Source of the DNA: Hermodice carunculata
Lineage: Eukaryota; Annelida; Polychaeta; Eunicida; Amphinomidae
Direction: 5' to 3'
Assembly (NCBI GenBank): GCA_964020975.1
Contig: OZ026630.1
Span: 23,115,712 to 23,179,711, forward strand
DNA: 64,000 nt
Below are positions 39,546 through 52,840 of this stretch, piece by piece. Numbering within the stretch: position 1 is the stretch's first letter; each line of letters starts with the position of its first letter. Position numbers and translations under genes: made by a program. The notes beneath the pieces are model-generated. The model ran no database searches. It had not been told where the DNA came from and worked only from the letters and a program-made list of their open reading frames with translations.

Positions 39546-39703
39546 GTGGTCTTTTGGGGTCATTTTGGGTGGTCTGGTCAGGTTGTGCAGGTGGTCTCTC
39601 AAAAGAGGTAAATTATCATTAGAAGTTGCTTTTGCACAAGAGTGGTCACAAAAGGCAGGTGGTCTTCCAAATGAGGGGTCTCTCAAAACAGGTTTACTGT
39701 ATT
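39546..39703. mobile_element. Partial MITE related to the element at 62.1 kb
   Basis: Repeated GTGGTCTCTCAAAAGAGG-type modules and a right end ACAGGTTTACTGTA like that at 62.3 kb (ACAGGTTTCACTGTA). The left inverted end is not visible. Non-coding. Confidence 0.5.
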
Positions 39704-39953
39704 AGAGATTCCGGTGATCGCGATAAAGAATATAACCCAGGCTAGGAGCAAAACGATGCGGATTTCAAGCATCACCTAGGCCGCTAAAAATCTCCCTCTT
39801 AAATAAGGAGGATAAGCAATTAATAATGAGAAACTGACGGAAACTAAAAATGCTGAAAAGAAACATAAGAGCATCATGGCTGGAAATGACAAGAATGTAA
39901 AAAAATTGAAAGAAAAAAATCATTCAGGCCAAAAAGAAAGAGCAGGATGAGTC

Positions 39954-39979
39954 GGGGGGGGGGGGGGGGGGGGGGGGGG
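39954..39979. repeat. Poly-G run of 26
   Basis: An uninterrupted G tract inside the LINE 5' region. It could form a quadruplex on the plus strand. Confidence 0.95.
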
Positions 39980-41138
39980 TGAGAGGCCCTCCATGAGACC
40001 TGAAAACAGTGAGAATCCAAAATCAAAATTACAATACCTGGGAAAAAGAAAACACTGACAGTTGTTAGAAATGACATAAAGATGTGAGATCTCCAATGTC
40101 AAATTTTGAAAGCTTACTAAGTAAATTTAATGACTTTGCAGCAGCAATTCAGGATACTAAACCTAATATCATTTTTGGAACTGAAACTTGGCTAAAAACA
40201 ATATCACAGATGGTTTTTATAAATATGCCACTCTTTTAGGACTAATACATCCGAAGCGAGAGGAGGAGTAATAATATATGTCAGAGATACACTGAAAGCG
40301 TACTTTTGCAAAGAATTAACTGATATGAACGTAAAAGATATGCTATGGATCTGGACAAGAAATCCTGGTAAAGCTAACAATTTTTCAGAGTAGTTTACAA
40401 GAAAGGTGACAGTTCTCAAGAACATATGAAGATTCTGAATCAATTTGAATCAGCCAGCTCTATCCGTAAGCGTAAAATCATGGTCACTGGGGATTTTAAT
40501 TTACCCTTGATTGATTGGAAATATTGCATTGTACAAGATAGAGAAGGTTCCTTTTCACACGTTTTATGGAAAGTTAAATGACTTATTTATGGAGCATTAC
40601 ATGGTAGACCCAACACGTCAAGAGCGGTGAAGCAGTCCCTAGCTGCTCAGACTAGATTATTTCTTCAGATGATTTTGATATATCAAACATAGAAATCCAC
40701 TACCCCTTGGGACGGTGACCACAGTCTTATAACTTGGGACTACTTACAAAATTTCAAAAACAAATGTCAAGATGTATATAGGTATGATTATAACAAAGCT
40801 AACTATGAAAAAATGAACTAGTTACTATCAGAGCAAGACTATAGTCTTGTTACTTCAGCATCTGATGTAAGTGATGCTTGGAACTATTTGAACACTGCAT
40901 TGGCTTATATGTTGTGAATGAGTGTGTGCCTTAAATCAAAATTACAAGTGGAGCCAACCCTGGTTCAATGTTTAAGCAAAAAGAGTGGCAAAAAGGAAAT
41001 ATTTGGCTTGGAAGCAATATCTAGAAACAAGGTCCTACACTAGATACCGAGGAGCATGAAGAGACGTAACAGAGCCACAAAGATTAAAAAGAAAAAAAAA
41101 AAAAAAAAAGCCACAAAGAAACTGAGAACTATTAAGAA

Positions 41139-41702
41139 CAAGAGGATCATGATGATCCTGTGCTCTGCTGACTGGGATCTGCTTTTACAGTATTGGAACA
41201 CATGGACTGTAGTCTAGATTTGTACAGCTATATACATGTATGTAGAGTGGCAAATAGTGGAACATATCCACATTATTTTCGCAAACTTTCATTGTCTAAT
41301 GTCCAACTATATTTTGATAAAATTTTAAGCAATTCTATCATGCTGTTCTGGAGAAGAAGTCGAAAATAGCCTTAACACACAAAATTCATAAAAAAAAAAT
41401 AGGAAAAAATCGCAGCCCCACCTGGGGGCCAAAATGAGAACTAGTTGACCCCAGGTGACCCTATGTGCAATATCAAAGCAATCGGCCTGGTAGTTCTTGA
41501 GATGAAGAAATTTTTTTTTTTTTCAAAAAATATATTAAAAAATTCATTAAAAATAGAAAAATGATTGCATCATCATCTCCTTCGCAAACTTGGTAGAGGT
41601 CCACCTGGGGATCACCCATGTGCAAAATCAAAACATTCTATATAGCGGTTTTTGAGAAGAAGTCAAAAGGGTAAATACAATAGTGTAACATATGCACTGC
41701 AT

Positions 41703-41752
<50 letters not shown>

Positions 41753-42310
41753 CTGCAGCACTTCCTTACAGTTGCGCAGTTTGATATCCCATAACTTTGC
41801 CTAAAATTAACATATCCATATCATTTTCGCAAACTTCCATTGTCTAATGTCCAACTATATTCTGATAAAATTTTAAGCAATTCTGTTCAGCCGTTCTGGA
41901 GATGAAGTCGAAAATAGCCTAAACAGGCAATAATTCATAAAAAAATAGGAAAAAATCACAGCGCCACCTGGTGGCCAAAATAAGAACTAGTTGACCCCAG
42001 ATGACCCTATGTGCAATATCAAAGCAATTGGCCTGGTAGTTCTTAAGATGAAGAAATTTTAATTTTTTTCAAAAAATAAATTAAAAAATTCATAAAAAAT
42101 AGAAAAATTATTGCATCATCACCTCCTTCGCAAACTTGGTAGAGGTCCACCTGGGGATCACCCATGTGCAAAATCAAAACATTCTATGTAGCGGTTTTTG
42201 AGAAGAAGTCGAAAATATAAAAAGTCTAACGACTGACGGAAGGACGGACAGACGGACGACGGACGCAAACGGATTCTATAAGCTCTGCTGACTGACAGCA
42301 GAGCTTAAAA
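41139..42310. mobile_element. Modular repeat inserted into the LINE
   Basis: The head AACAAGAGGATCATGATGAT with CCTGTGCTCTGCTGACTGGG and the tail ATAAGCTCTGCTGACTGACA with GCAGAGCTTAAA mark the ends. Two internal units of about 550 bp (from about 41265 and 41812) share TTCGCAAACTT, CATTGTCTAATGTCCAACTA, GTCGAAAATAGCC, TTGACCCCAG and AGGTCCACCTGGGGATCACC. GACGGAAGGACGGACAGACG precedes the tail, and a (TA)n tract separates the units. It is younger than the LINE it interrupts. Confidence 0.8.
41706..41749. repeat. (TA)n microsatellite
   Basis: About 44 bp of TA between the two units of the modular repeat. Confidence 0.97.
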
Positions 42311-42819
42311 TCATGAAAAAGAGTTATGTAAAAGAATCAAGAGAAATCCAAAAGCATTTTATATGTTTTACATATGTATGTCAAAAAAAAAATAAGTCAC
42401 AATCGACAATGTCGAGAATGATGGTTTGATATCCTCAGATGATTTGGAAACTGCAATGGAACTTAATAACTTCTTCCAGTCAGTTCATGTTAAAGAGAAA
42501 GATAAATATTTAATTTGGTTTAATCATTTTGTACACATACATTTCAGTAAGGATGCACCAGAGACTTTTAACTATGTTGACATTACTCATGACCAGGTAT
42601 AAGACAACATTTATTTTACACCAGTAGAAGTAAGAGATTACTCAAAATCAACACAAATAAGGCCATGGGCTCTGATGAAATTCACACGAGGGTTTTTTGA
42701 AAGAATGTAATGAGAGTCTGTATTTTCCTTTATATTGTGTGCTGAGCAACCTATAGATCAAGGTAAATTGCCCAATATATGGCAGAAAGCAAATGTCACG
42801 CCCATTTTAAAAGAAGTCT

Positions 42820-43086
42820 GTGTCTAGTAACCATAGACCTATAAGCTGGACAATTCAGGTATGTAAACTTACCGAGCAGATTATAAAACAAGCATTAGCT
42901 CAACATCTTGATGATCATGCCTTATTATGTGATGAACAAGATGGATTCCATAAAGCAAGATCACACTCAACAAGTTTGTTAACTACCTTGGGAAAATGGA
43001 CATCCATATATGATGAAGGAATGTATTTTGATGCAATTTATTTGGAATTTAGAAAGGCATTTGATACTATCCTACATGGCAGATAA
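42820..43086 (+). pseudogene. CR1-like reverse transcriptase, fingers and motif A
   Basis: The frame has SSNHRPIS, KLTEQIIKQALAQHLDD, then a CDEQDGFHKARSHSTSLLTT block and FRKAFDTILH. These are motifs 0 to A of a CR1-type reverse transcriptase. A TAA follows directly after the motif. Confidence 0.8.
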
Positions 43087-43229
43087 ATTTATGAGCTACA
43101 CAAATATGGTACAAGAGGTAATCTAAGTGCTTAGATTGAATATTTCCTCAGAGACAGGAAACAGTGTGTATCAGTAAATAAAGTAAATCACCATGGACAA
43201 AGGTAACAAGTGGAGTTCCCAAAGGTTCC

Positions 43230-43790
43230 GTTTTATGACCTGTGTTATTTCTATTATATATAAATGAATTGCCTGCTGTAATTTCATCTCCTTGTAAAAT
43301 TTTTGCTGACGATACCAAAGTATACCACCAAATAGCATCAGTAATTGACAGAGATATACTTCAGGGATATCTAGACAATTTATCGAAATGGTCCGTGGAA
43401 TGGCCATTTGGTTTTAATGAAGATAAGTGTAAATTACTACACGTAGGAAGAACAAATTTAAATTATATTTACACAATGAACAAGTCCCTTGAAACAATTA
43501 CAGAGGAAGAAAGATCTAAGTGTAATAGTAACCAATTTCTTAACGTTTTCGAAAAGCATAGTAAAAGCTGCATCAAAAGCAAATCGTACAACAGGAATGA
43601 TCAAGCAAACTTTTTCATATTTTACAAAGGGAATCTCTTCTTACACTCTATAAATCATATACAAGACCACACTTGGAACGCTGTGTACAGGCCTGGTCCC
43701 CTTTTTGAAAAAAGATATAAGTATCTTGGAAAAAGTTCAGAGAAGAGCCACAAAGCTGTTTGCAGGAATTGCAAATTCAAGTTATGAAGA
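43230..43790 (+). pseudogene. CR1-like reverse transcriptase, motifs B-C and thumb
   Basis: LFLLYINELPAVI and FADDTKVYHQI contain the B-C region with the catalytic FADD. KWSVEWPFGFNEDKCKLLHV is the typical thumb-side block (W...FN-DKCK-LH-G). A further open piece at 43705-43923 gives LEKVQRRATKLFAGIANSSY, the C-terminal domain. Confidence 0.8.
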
Positions 43791-45523
43791 AAGGTTATGG
43801 GAACTGAAGTTAACCACCCCCAAAGAACATAAAATGAGAGGTGACCTGATTGAAGTGTATAAAATTTTGAATGGCCTAGAATCATTGAATTTTGAATCTT
43901 GTTTTACCAAAAGGGAGTACTAAGGCCTAAGAGGTCATTCTCAGATGATAGAAGTCAACAGGTGTAATTATAATGTTACGAAAATATTTCTTCAGCAACA
44001 GAGTCTTCTGCATGTGGAATGGCCTACAGAATTTTATAGTATCAGCACCTAGTGCAAACTGTTTCAAGAACTACTACGATAAATATTATTATGGGTATTA
44101 ATTCTTTACCACTCAAGAGTTAGTTATGATACATGTAAACACACTATACATGTGACTAGGATGTGTGCCTTGTGTATATATTTATATATATTTTCACGCA
44201 CACAATAATGATTGATTGATTGACATAAGACATCCGCATCTCCCAAGTAGGGCCCTAAACAGGTAGATGCCATAACAGTTCAGCTATTAGGAAGTCTTTG
44301 TGACATCTGAAGGATGGATTGTAGCAGCAGGCTTCATTTTGGTGCACTTTGGCTGTTTTTCTCGAGCACATAAAAGTAGGTGAAAATAGTTCTTGTGAAG
44401 ACTTTAAAACAGCAGGTAAAATTGTCATTTATATATATGCACATTTGAAATGGGTAAATCTTAAGGTTGGCAAGACTACAAATGTGTCACCACCTTAATA
44501 CAAATGGTGACAACCCCACCTGGTACTTCCAGCTGAATATCATGAAGAAATATTGACCCATTAAATTGTGCCCTTGCCCAATACAATGTAGGATGAAGCC
44601 TATTTCAACATGATCAAAAATGGTGGAGAGAATCTGCAACTTTGCCTGCTTAACAATTAGCAAAATGCTTTTTAAGAAGGGGACGGTAAAATGTTTTGTG
44701 TTTTCTTTGTTTTTATCTTTGTTTGTTTTACTGTGGTTGCTTCCATAGCCTATGCTGACATAAGTGCACAAATGTATGTGCAGGACTGATGGACAAACAT
44801 GACCCATGTTATCTGTCCTGACATACTTGACCAGCTTGCTTACTGTGTGGTCTGAGCATATTAGAACTCACTCCAGTATGTCCTTTTTAACCCCTGATCA
44901 TGCTTGTGGATCACCAGGTCTTTCGGACTTTACACATTTGTGAATAATATTTCTGTTAAAATATTTGCATGATTTCAGGGTGCACAAGATAAAACATTGT
45001 TACTCGTAAATCCAGACAGTGCATAGGATCATTTTTAAAAAATCCTGCCAAGCATCACCATCAGACAACAATTTATCAACAATTTTGAGCTAGGTCACCC
45101 TTTGCATTGCAAGTGGTTAAAATACTGTGATCTGTTGCCTGGTCAGTCACTTCCTCTGAATAATATACTGAATTATATTTGTCATTATTGATTACGTTTA
45201 GCTTGAAATTACTGTCAATTAAGTTGCATACCAATGCTCTCATGTTTACTTTTCATATAATGTTGCCAAATTTGGTGGTGATATTGTGAATAGACCTGCC
45301 ATTTCATTTCTATATTGATTTACATTAATACACACGCATACACATACATGAAGATGTACATTGATAGCCTTTTCATTTGGATTACATAAATAAGCTATCC
45401 AAACAATTGTTTTTAAAATATGGAGTTCAAATTATCACTGGCTCATTTTTAGACATAGAAATAATTTCCATCCACTGTGGAATTATTAAACTTAAATGTA
45501 AAAGGAACCACAGGCTTAGTTTA

Positions 45524-45524
<1 letters not shown>

Positions 45525-45555
<31 letters not shown>
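45525..45555. repeat. Poly-G run of 31
   Basis: Uninterrupted G tract in coronin intron 1. Confidence 0.95.
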
Positions 45556-45559
<4 letters not shown>

Positions 45560-46544
45560 TACTAAATCAACAAAGTGACATGCTGGTTTCTTAAAATCGA
45601 CAGACACTGGGTCTTTTTTTTAAGGTTTCCTGAAATCAAGAAATGGCATGACATTTTTTGACAGATGACATTGGAACTTTCTAACTTATCCTTGATAACC
45701 CACACAAGCCATCTTTAAATTTGATAAGACATCATGGTAGTTTTCTTAAATTCGGTATCACCCCTACAGCAGTTCTTAATGTCAAAAAACAACAAGGAAG
45801 TGCCCCCATGTGCAGTGCTATTGTGCACCATTACATGGATGTCTTTTGTGTAAACTAATATTGTATTTGAGGAGTCCATCTAAGAATATCATTAACATCC
45901 TAAATTACTTCTTCTCTCCAAAGTAACAGATCTGAGAGAATGTCTTTAGGGAATATACAATTGCAGATGAGTGCCTTTGTAATAACATCATTATTCTTTG
46001 AGAATGTTGATCTGGAAGTCCACAATGATATCTCTGGAGGACATAAACACAAAAAAAATCATGAATATATACTATTTTCATTTCTCCTGTGTGTAATAGC
46101 CTTATCATCAATCACTATTACCAGAATAGCTGTTATGAAATAAGGTCAAAGGTCCGAAAACATTATAATAACTTAGTGTAGTAAAGATGACATCAGTTTG
46201 AACACATCCTCAAGAAACTCTCTCCAGATGTATATAAAAGCTAGTACCTTGCACATGGGAACTGGCACTTGGCATGAAGGATTGGACAAGTACTATGTGC
46301 ATGATGCATCTTCTGGTACCCAACAAACAGCTACATCTCAACAGTTTCTTATGTAAAAAAATTGTTTGATTAATTCTCACTCTCTCTCTCTCAAAAAAAA
46401 AAATAATAATGATAATAATTTAAGTATTGGCCACACAGAACATCAACAACTTGATTTTAGGTTTACATAAATACTGAAGATTAATCTAGCTGCCCAAACC
46501 TAAGTCAACACTTCTCTAAAGATGCCTGTCACTATACTAACCTT

Positions 46545-46760
46545 TTTTCTCAAAAGGTAAACAGCTCAGTTGGGCACAGTTTAGGGTGCCTTGAGGCTGT
46601 AAGTGACATGATGCTGCACACCAACCATTAGCAGAGTACAACATGTCATCACAGGTCTCGTAAAAGTCTGTTATGAAGCTCCAGTCCCCAGGGCTGGCAT
46701 GGGCAAGAATCAGGGGGCTAAAGGGTGGCCTGGTTATATCTACCTTACAGGACGCAACTT
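46545..46760 (-). CDS. Unrecognised exon-like frame in intron 1
   Basis: An open minus-strand stretch gives SPGDWSFITDFYETCDDMLY, ANGWCAASCHLQPQGTLN and CAQLSCLPFEKK, followed by a possible donor GTTAGT. The acceptor is weak (CTGTAAG). It is Cys-rich without a pattern I can name. It may be an exon of a nested gene or chance. Confidence 0.22.
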
Positions 46761-48894
46761 GCTCCTTTTTTCCCCGTTTCATGAAAAAAATCCCATCCCT
46801 GTTCTAATTTACATGTAATAGTACAACAGATTCATAAATAACTGGAAACTGAAATGTCCACTTACCCAGCATGGAAAATAAAACAATCCATTAACCTGTC
46901 ACAAACAAATGACACCTGGCTGCCCTCAATGGATGTTCGGTAGATAATCATGATAATGGCTGGTAACATGTTGCTTTACATGAACTTGCAATAAAGTAAC
47001 CTTGAAATGTCACTGTTCATCATCTTCAATCTTTGTCAATCCCATAATTTTACTCAGAGAACTACAGCAATTGGAGATGGGTGACACAATATAAAAATAT
47101 ACAAAATTCTTCATTACTTGAAAAATATAACATGACAAAATGTTAGACTGAATAAAATTTGCATGCTTCTCAGCCGTCTGACAAAAAATATTTAACCATG
47201 GATGTTTATTGAAATGAAGCCTCAAATGTAAGCCTGAGATAGTCCAAATGTAGACAGACCATGTTTATTCCTTATCTGACAACAGCAATATTATTTGTTT
47301 CACAGATTGCATCCATCAATTTGTGTATTTTTACTTTAGAAATTTGAAAATGAAAATAACTGAAAACATATCTTAATATTCTTCCAAAGTTCTGAACAAG
47401 CTTACTCATTATTTGTTTGATTAAGCAATTTTACATATAGGTCCCTTATGCTGATGATCCTTTAGTATCAATTTTATTGTGGGGAAAGTATGCATGAGGT
47501 AACTATAGTTTCACTGGTGTAACTTCGGCAACTATTAATATGTGAAAATATATTGCAAATTGAAATATTTTCACTTTCTGCCCTCTCATCACACATTTGG
47601 ACAAAAAAAAGGTCTGTAAAATAAGTATCTGCAATATTTTTGTCGCTTCAGATGACGCTTCTCAGTACTTTCTTCCTGTTGACACCATACCCATTTTGCT
47701 CTGTTTACCCAAAATACAGGCAGCTAATTCTGGAAAACAATAGCCTCTGCTCTTTATTATAAGATGTATGCACTAAATTTTCATAAGGTGTCAATAGTGA
47801 TTGAGCATTGAATGCGTTGCCTATGTAGGTTTCCTTTTTGCCAAAGTGCTGGTAAACTTACTTATCTTGCCAGTATATATGCAACATTAAAATAATAAAT
47901 GTCCTTACCAGCAGCTGCTAAAGTGCAGCATGTTGCATGATCAAGCTTGCAAGCTGACCTGGTCAGAAAGTGGTTAACTGCAGCCAATTTCATGCTTCAC
48001 ATATATTGTAAAGACTTTATACCATGCATACAGAGACATTCTGCTGCACCTATTGAAAGCCACTTTCTAGTGGTGTAAATGGTTGGGGGGTCCCTATTAT
48101 GCTGTTATGAGTAATAATTTTACCCCAGTACAAAGTACGGAAAATAAGAAAATGCACAAATATTGGTTGGTAAGAATACGAAAATTAAAAAGAGCTTCCA
48201 CGATGTAAGTGCAGCAAATAAAAATGTCCTGTATGCCAGTACGGAAAACCCCTTACCACCCCCCCCCACCCCCCCACCCCCCACAAATGCTACCCATCTT
48301 GTATTGTTTAAAGGCTGTTACAAAATTTCTCCTAGAAAACATAACATTAAAACTGAAAATTGTTGTGTAAGCAAAACATGTAAACAATACTCAAATACAT
48401 TTTATGGGTCATGCACCCCCCAAAAAAATTATCCAGTAACAAATTGAATTTTGTCTTAACTCTCTGGACTGAATAAGCTGATGTATCAAGTTAAAACCAA
48501 CTGCCTTTCAAAATGTTAGGATCTAAAAGGTTGCATACTTAAAAATCCAACCACCAAAGATGAAAACTAAGATAACTGTACTAGTACAACAAAAAATACA
48601 AGCCTAGTTAACATCATAAAAATATAGTACATCAACATCCCTTGTGACTGCCCATCTGACTCGTCTTCTGCATTTCTTTATTATTTATATTGGATAATAA
48701 TAAAATCCTCAAGATCTGTCCTTGAAGTTGATCCCCATCATCTGTATTAATAAATCTATACATGAATTTTATTTGACATTAGGCCATTTATACTGCTGTT
48801 TCAAGTAGAAAACTTTGTCTTCGAAAGTACTTGACAATTTGCCCATAAATTGGTGGAAACTCTACTTTTTACCTCTTTACATATAAATATATAC

Positions 48895-49083
48895 CGTATT
48901 CATCTTAATAAGCGCACTCTCCCTAATAAGCGCACCCCCCCCCCCCATTTTTTCAAAGAATCGACCCCCAAAAAATCCTTTAGTTTTCAAGCAAGTGGTA
49001 AAATTTATCATTACACTTAGAATCCACATTTTTTTAGCTGAAATTTTTTCATAGCGCACTGTGCGCTTACTAAGATGAATACG
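48895..49083. mobile_element. MITE with CCGTATTCATCTTA inverted ends
   Basis: CCGTATTCATCTTAATAAGC at the left and, as complement, GCGTATTCATCTTAGTAAGC at the right match over 24 bases with two differences. Both sides are flanked by TATA, and a (TA)n tract adjoins on the right. It is 189 bp and non-coding, with an inner run of C. Confidence 0.75.
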
Positions 49084-49091
49084 CTATATAT

Positions 49092-49157
<66 letters not shown>
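49083..49157. repeat. (TA)n microsatellite
   Basis: About 75 bp of TA with a few TG steps near the left end. Confidence 0.97.
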
Positions 49158-49160
<3 letters not shown>

Positions 49161-49249
49161 TAGATAGATATAGATATATATATATGTATATATATGTTTG
49201 TACATGAACCCAAAAGATATAATTTGTTGCCACATCAGTATATTACTTA

Positions 49250-49920
49250 TTATGAAGGTTCAAAAGCTATTTTGAACCAAATATGCATAAGGAGATTACC
49301 CTTAATTACAGCTTTCATTTTGTCAGCAGCAAAATGTAAACAACGGATTCCATCTCCAAGACTATATCTGTCTTGAAAGACCAGGTTTATGTCTTTATGC
49401 TGATATATACACTGTATATGAGTCTCGCCTGTTTCAAAAGACCACTCTATCTTTCCTTTTGGGTGAGTCTCAAATGACAATTTCATTGCAGGATCTGTAT
49501 ATTTTTCACAAACTACATCAAGCTGACAAGCATGCACAATCAAAAATGATCACTGCTATCTTCACCCTGATATCATTCAAGTGCACATTACAATTCATTG
49601 GAACCATGCAAACAAAGATGACATTATGTTATAATCAAAGTACTTGATGATACAACAGTGACCACAATTTAGTTTTACATGTATGGGACCATATACTGGA
49701 TCCGAGCTTATAAGTGTGTACATATCAAACAGTAATTTGCTATGCATGATACGTGAGTGAACGGGACTTCAGTCTGACTTGTCCAATAAATTGAGATTTT
49801 TTCGAGTGTGTGAAAAGACACATTCTGGTCAAGGTCATACATTTTGCAGTTACAAGCAAGGTCTCTGTGGCCTATATTCAGGTCATCTTTGTCAACGGTG
49901 TTGAGAAGAACCATCCCATA
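49250..49920 (-). CDS. Unrecognised exon-like frames in intron 1
   Basis: Two minus-strand pieces have a coding look. 49300-49522 follows an acceptor (CTTGTCAG) and gives a stretch with [38 protein letters not shown] and [16 protein letters not shown]. 49708-49914 gives [20 protein letters not shown] then [21 protein letters not shown] recognise no family. They could be a nested gene or an old gene fragment. Confidence 0.25.
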
Positions 49921-50678
49921 ACCACTTATCTATATTATTAACACCAGACTGAAGCTTCCACCATACATATACACTAACTGGATTACGTATATAATCATAT
50001 ATACATCTGTACCAGCTTCAGGGTTCCATTGTACTGCAGCAGACAATACAACATTGCTATATTATGACTGCAAAGTTTAATATCTTGCAAAGTAAATTTT
50101 TTGAAGCCGTAATGTTCCTAGATCTTCATTCAACAAATCTGCAAAATGTCAAAATTTCAAATTTCACAATATTGGCATAAAATTACCTGACACTGCTATA
50201 AGTCACAAGCTGTCCAGGCTCCACCTTTTTCAGTTCCTTATAAGATCCAAGGTGGCTTCCATCCTTCATACATTAGGTCTCTGTTTATTTCATGTTTGGC
50301 ACTGGACTACCCAGCTACCAGTTTCTACATTCAAAAATAGTAATCCATGGTAGGTCACGTCACCCCAGTCTGCTGACTAATCATATTGTTTCCCTCCTGA
50401 ACTACATTTTCTTCCATGATTGGCTGTTTTTATCAACCAATCCACATCAATCCACTATAATGGCTGATACAATTAATGTTTATGCCTGCTTTGTGGTCTT
50501 TGTCAGAACTATATTCAATTGATTGTATCATTGATGTCAAATGATTTTAATTTTGTTTTTATTTTTATATTTAATTTTTTTTTTTTGTCACAAACATTTC
50601 AACCATATGGAATAAGCCAAAGCAGAGTCATATATGATGGTTATTACCCAATGGTGTATGAAGATTTAAATCTTAATT

Positions 50679-50943
50679 TTGACTCTTTCTGCCATGTTTT
50701 GGACGCAGTCAACAGCTTTGCTCTGCACACTATGGGTGTATTGTGCCCAAAGCGCACCAAGAAAAGTTGTTGACCCGGAGAAAGTTGTTGACCTGGACCA
50801 TCATTTTCTCAGGAACTACAGCCTTGTTGATACTTCAATGACAGGTCTTTTTGCAATAATACGAATCTAGAATGCTTTTTATTATTCAGATTGATTCCAA
50901 TAAAGTAGTTCAACTCTAGTTGCAACTAGTACTGACAGAGTTG
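50679..50943. mobile_element. TTAA-type MITE, copy 1
   Basis: The ends GACTCTTTCTGCC and, as complement, CAACTCTGTCAGT resemble the TTAACTCTTTCAGTGCC ends of copies 2 and 3. It contains an inner inverted pair GTCAACAGCTTTGCT / AGAAAAGTTGTTGAC. Diverged. Confidence 0.5.
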
Positions 50944-51093
50944 AAGTTACACGGCTGCTGTTTGAGGAACACAATTCAGATGAAACACTCTGCTACACAT
51001 AGAATAAACAAGATCTTGCATGACTGGAGAGTGACTATCTTTCTATGATATGGGATCTCTGAATGACTGCAGCTCACTCGTGACTTTCCCCAC

Positions 51094-51161
51094 CAAAATG
51101 ATCCGTCATAGGAAATAGTAACTCACTCAAAATGATCCGTCATAGGAAATAGTAACTCACT
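51094..51161. repeat. 34-bp tandem duplication
   Basis: CAAAATGATCCGTCATAGGA and the next 14 bases occur twice in direct succession without a difference. Confidence 0.9.
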
Positions 51162-51568
51162 ATCAGCCACATAAGATTTCTATGTTTGAGAGTGAAATTC
51201 ACAAGCAGTAACTCACTGTAGAGTACCATCTAAACATTGTTACAACTGAATTGTGACATGCCTGCATCAGTAACATAGCATATTAACATACAGACAAAAT
51301 CAAATGTGTGCAAGGGATGTTTGATTAAATAAATACATCAACAACTACAACGACCATAAACAAACATGGCACACCAGGTTGGCATTGAAAGTAGGCCTAG
51401 GGCAATTTTTTTGCGGGAGTGAGTTACTCTCAGCCATGTAAGACTAATCTGGCAGTATATGTGTACTAGATCTGTATTTGTAAACCATGCATTTGGGATC
51501 TGCACCAACCTGGATCATTTGTATTTCCCTGGTACATGTATATCCTCATAAGATAAACCTAATGTACA

Positions 51569-51802
51569 TTGAACTCTTTCAGTGCCACATTTTTGACTGA
51601 GTCATCAGCTTTTCTCAGCACGCATTGATGCGCACTGAGAAAAGCTGTTGACCTAGGATATTCTCTCCGGAACTATAGACATTCTGGTACTTGAATGAAA
51701 GGTCTTTTTACAAGGAATACAAGTCTGGGATCCTTGTCATAATTCAGACTAGTTTGACTTAAGTAGATCGATAAGAGTCGTGCTTGGCCCTGAATGAGTT
51801 AA
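51569..51802. mobile_element. TTAA-type MITE, copy 2
   Basis: The left end is GAACTCTTTCAGTGCCAC and the right end, complemented, TTTAACTCATTCAGGGCC. The inner hairpin CAGCTTTTCTCAG...CTGAGAAAAGCTG is at 51610-51650. Shared inner block GGTCTTTTTA and AATTCAGACTAGTTT with copy 3. Confidence 0.65.
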
Positions 51803-52840
51803 ACAATATACCCAGTATTATTACAACAGGAAAGTTGCACGTCTTTTCCAAGTTGCCACTTTCGGGTTCTGTGAGTGTACATGTATTACCGTTATGGGGT
51901 TTAAGCAATGTGTAGCTCAATCAGTTACATGAGGAATCGCCATTACTGCAAGAAGTAAACTAGCAAGTTTCTGAACCTATTTCATAGCAGTTTAGCACAT
52001 CAAATTAAATATTTACATTTCTTTGGTTGCCAAAGTACTTTTGTTGTCTTCAAGTGCATAAGTTTGTTCTCCACACAGGTCTTATGACCTCTAGGTGGAA
52101 CTGCTTGGGGTTAATTTGTCATGCACTCTGAAATTTAAATCAACCAATTAAATTAATGGACTAACTTTTAACAATAATGATACTGCAATATCAATCCTGT
52201 GTCCTTGTTTTTCTTATTTAGAGTTACAGATGTTTGTTTTATGATCAAGACCTAGGTACAGTCATATTCATTGGTTGCGTATATCAATGTCTCTCTAATC
52301 TTTATTTGAAAATGAATTCACTGAAGCTGCATCAACCTAGGTAAATTAGTAAATTATTCCAAACCAGAATCAGGGTCACAAAAAGTTATTGGTTGAATGG
52401 AAAGGGTCCTACCATGCAGCTGTGTACTGGCTATTGCACAGCTGGAATGCCACCATGGATTGTTATGCACTTGGGGGAACTCATGAACAGCCACGGAGTT
52501 GAAATTATGTTAAGGACAGCAAAGACACCATACCCATTTTTGAGTGACTACTATCTACCAAAGTCATATGGTGAAAAATATAAATGGAACCATGTAGGAA
52601 GTATATATTTTTGAAATGGACATCACCCAGATTCAAATCTGAGCAGGAGTTCAACATTGTCACCTAACTGTTAAAGAAACATTAAGGTTTGTGGCAAGAT
52701 GTCAAATGTCAGACCCATCTGTAAATGTGGACATAATTGTTTACGGGTTCAACTGAATTCTTGTTTGTGTGTTTTTTCCCTATGTGGCTCCAAAATAGTG
52801 TCACGGATTTTTTTTTTTTTCATCAGTGTTTGCTTTCCAG

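Larger units (their letters stand above)
40095..44222 (+). mobile_element. CR1-like LINE, decayed and split by a modular repeat
   Basis: The endonuclease part is at about 40095-40900 (FGTETWLK, ARGGVIIYVRDTL, VTGDFNLPLIDW, DGDHSLITWDY). The reverse transcriptase lies after the insertion, at about 42320-43790 (NHRPIS, FRKAFDTILH, TSGVPKGSV, FADDTKVYHQI), and the C-terminal LEKVQRRATKLFAGI block is at 43735. The 3' end has short repeats of TGATT (about 44203-44222), as CR1/L2 elements do. Several stops and frameshifts break the frames, including TGA/TAA codons within the RT. The insertion at about 41139-42310 separates the two parts. Confidence 0.85.
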
